Of a stretch of DNA of 5,775 bases, positions 5,749-5,775 are shown one piece after another. The notes below the pieces were generated by a model, which saw nothing but the letters and a program-made list of their open reading frames with translations, did not search any database and was not told the DNA's origin. Origin of the DNA: Candidatus Melainabacteria bacterium. GTDB taxonomy: Bacteria > Cyanobacteriota > Vampirovibrionia > Obscuribacterales > Obscuribacteraceae. The stretch's first letter is position 1. Each line of letters starts with the position of its first letter. Location: contig PSRH01000110.1 of NCBI GenBank assembly GCA_003175915.1, positions 1-5,775 on the forward strand. Reading direction: 5' to 3'. Position numbers and translations under genes: made by a program.

Positions 5749-5775
5749 TTCATGTGGTTCCATTGCCCGGTCATC
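5722..5775 (-). CDS. Possible C-terminal end of a gene entering from the right edge
   Basis: On the minus strand the frame starting at the window edge gives 17 codons (beginning DDRAMEPHEG, ending RRGNR) and a TAA stop at 5724-5722. The stop lies inside the terminator-like structure, right where a coding region should end. No family can be recognised. Another minus frame from ATG 5774 is open for 36 codons, but it reads through the seven-T run, so I favour the shorter reading. Confidence 0.25.
   Translation of the reverse strand, partial: DDRAMEPHEGWARRGNR

Larger units (their letters stand above)
5363..5775. other. Long non-coding stretch upstream of the PBP gene
   Basis: These 413 bases hold no complete gene that I can support on either strand. 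Several inverted repeats are present and are listed separately. I searched for a tRNA arm pattern (GTTC-type T loop with flanking acceptor arms) and for riboswitch cores I know, and recognised none. I also found no convincing -35/-10 pair for the minus-strand PBP gene, although its promoter should lie here because a terminator-like structure at 5694-5748 separates it from the next gene. Confidence 0.6.

Noticed and set aside
5680..5775. Plus-strand frame from a TTG at 5678-5680 open to the window edge, and a minus-strand ATG frame from 5774
   Set aside because: Neither has a clear ribosome site or motif. Both run through the structure and seven-base homopolymer interpreted as a minus-strand terminator.
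5363..5775. tRNA, tmRNA, RNase P RNA, SRP RNA or a known riboswitch in the gap
   Set aside because: I looked for their conserved cores and found none. The stem-loops do not assemble into any of these architectures by eye.

Overview
The window is bacterial chromosome of roughly balanced base composition with three full-length genes: two on the plus strand, facing one on the minus strand. Nothing points to a phage, plasmid, insertion sequence or CRISPR array. The combination of a TPR lipoprotein-like/exported protein, a TadE/TadG-type protein with a von Willebrand A (VWA) domain and a class A penicillin-binding protein (PBP) fits an envelope-bearing, peptidoglycan-making bacterium. The phrase around the VWA metal site (FDVSGSMDDQT) reminds me of proteins from non-photosynthetic relatives of cyanobacteria (Obscuribacter-like Vampirovibrionia/Melainabacteria). 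That is an impression from memory, not a demonstrated assignment.

Layout. Bases 1-30 may be the last codons of an upstream plus-strand gene, followed by a convincing intrinsic terminator at 78-111. A perfect TTGACA box at 124 sits just after it and probably starts a new transcription unit. That unit is an exported TPR-repeat protein (160-1227) ending in a CxxxCxxC cysteine cluster. A 121-base gap holds an extended -10 element and an imperfect hairpin, then comes the TadG-like VWA protein (1349-3262). A perfect 6-bp GC hairpin at 3296-3315 lies between this gene and the convergent class A PBP (3353-5362, minus). The last 413 bases (5363-5775) have no convincing complete gene but are rich in stem-loops. 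These include a long bulged hairpin at 5464-5513, two abutting hairpins at 5548-5584 and a minus-strand terminator-like structure at 5694-5748. The terminator probably closes a minus-strand gene that enters from the right edge.

How the genes may work together. All three products are predicted to act at or outside the cytoplasmic membrane. The PBP polymerises and cross-links peptidoglycan. The VWA protein is membrane-anchored by a pilin-like helix with an extracytoplasmic, probably metal-dependent adhesion domain. The TPR protein is a likely exported scaffold. The first two genes are co-oriented but seem to have separate promoters, so shared function is only suggested by proximity. The most unusual points are the roughly 205-residue insertion that splits the VWA fold, and the structured non-coding region upstream of the PBP gene. 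No clearly new multi-gene system is visible.
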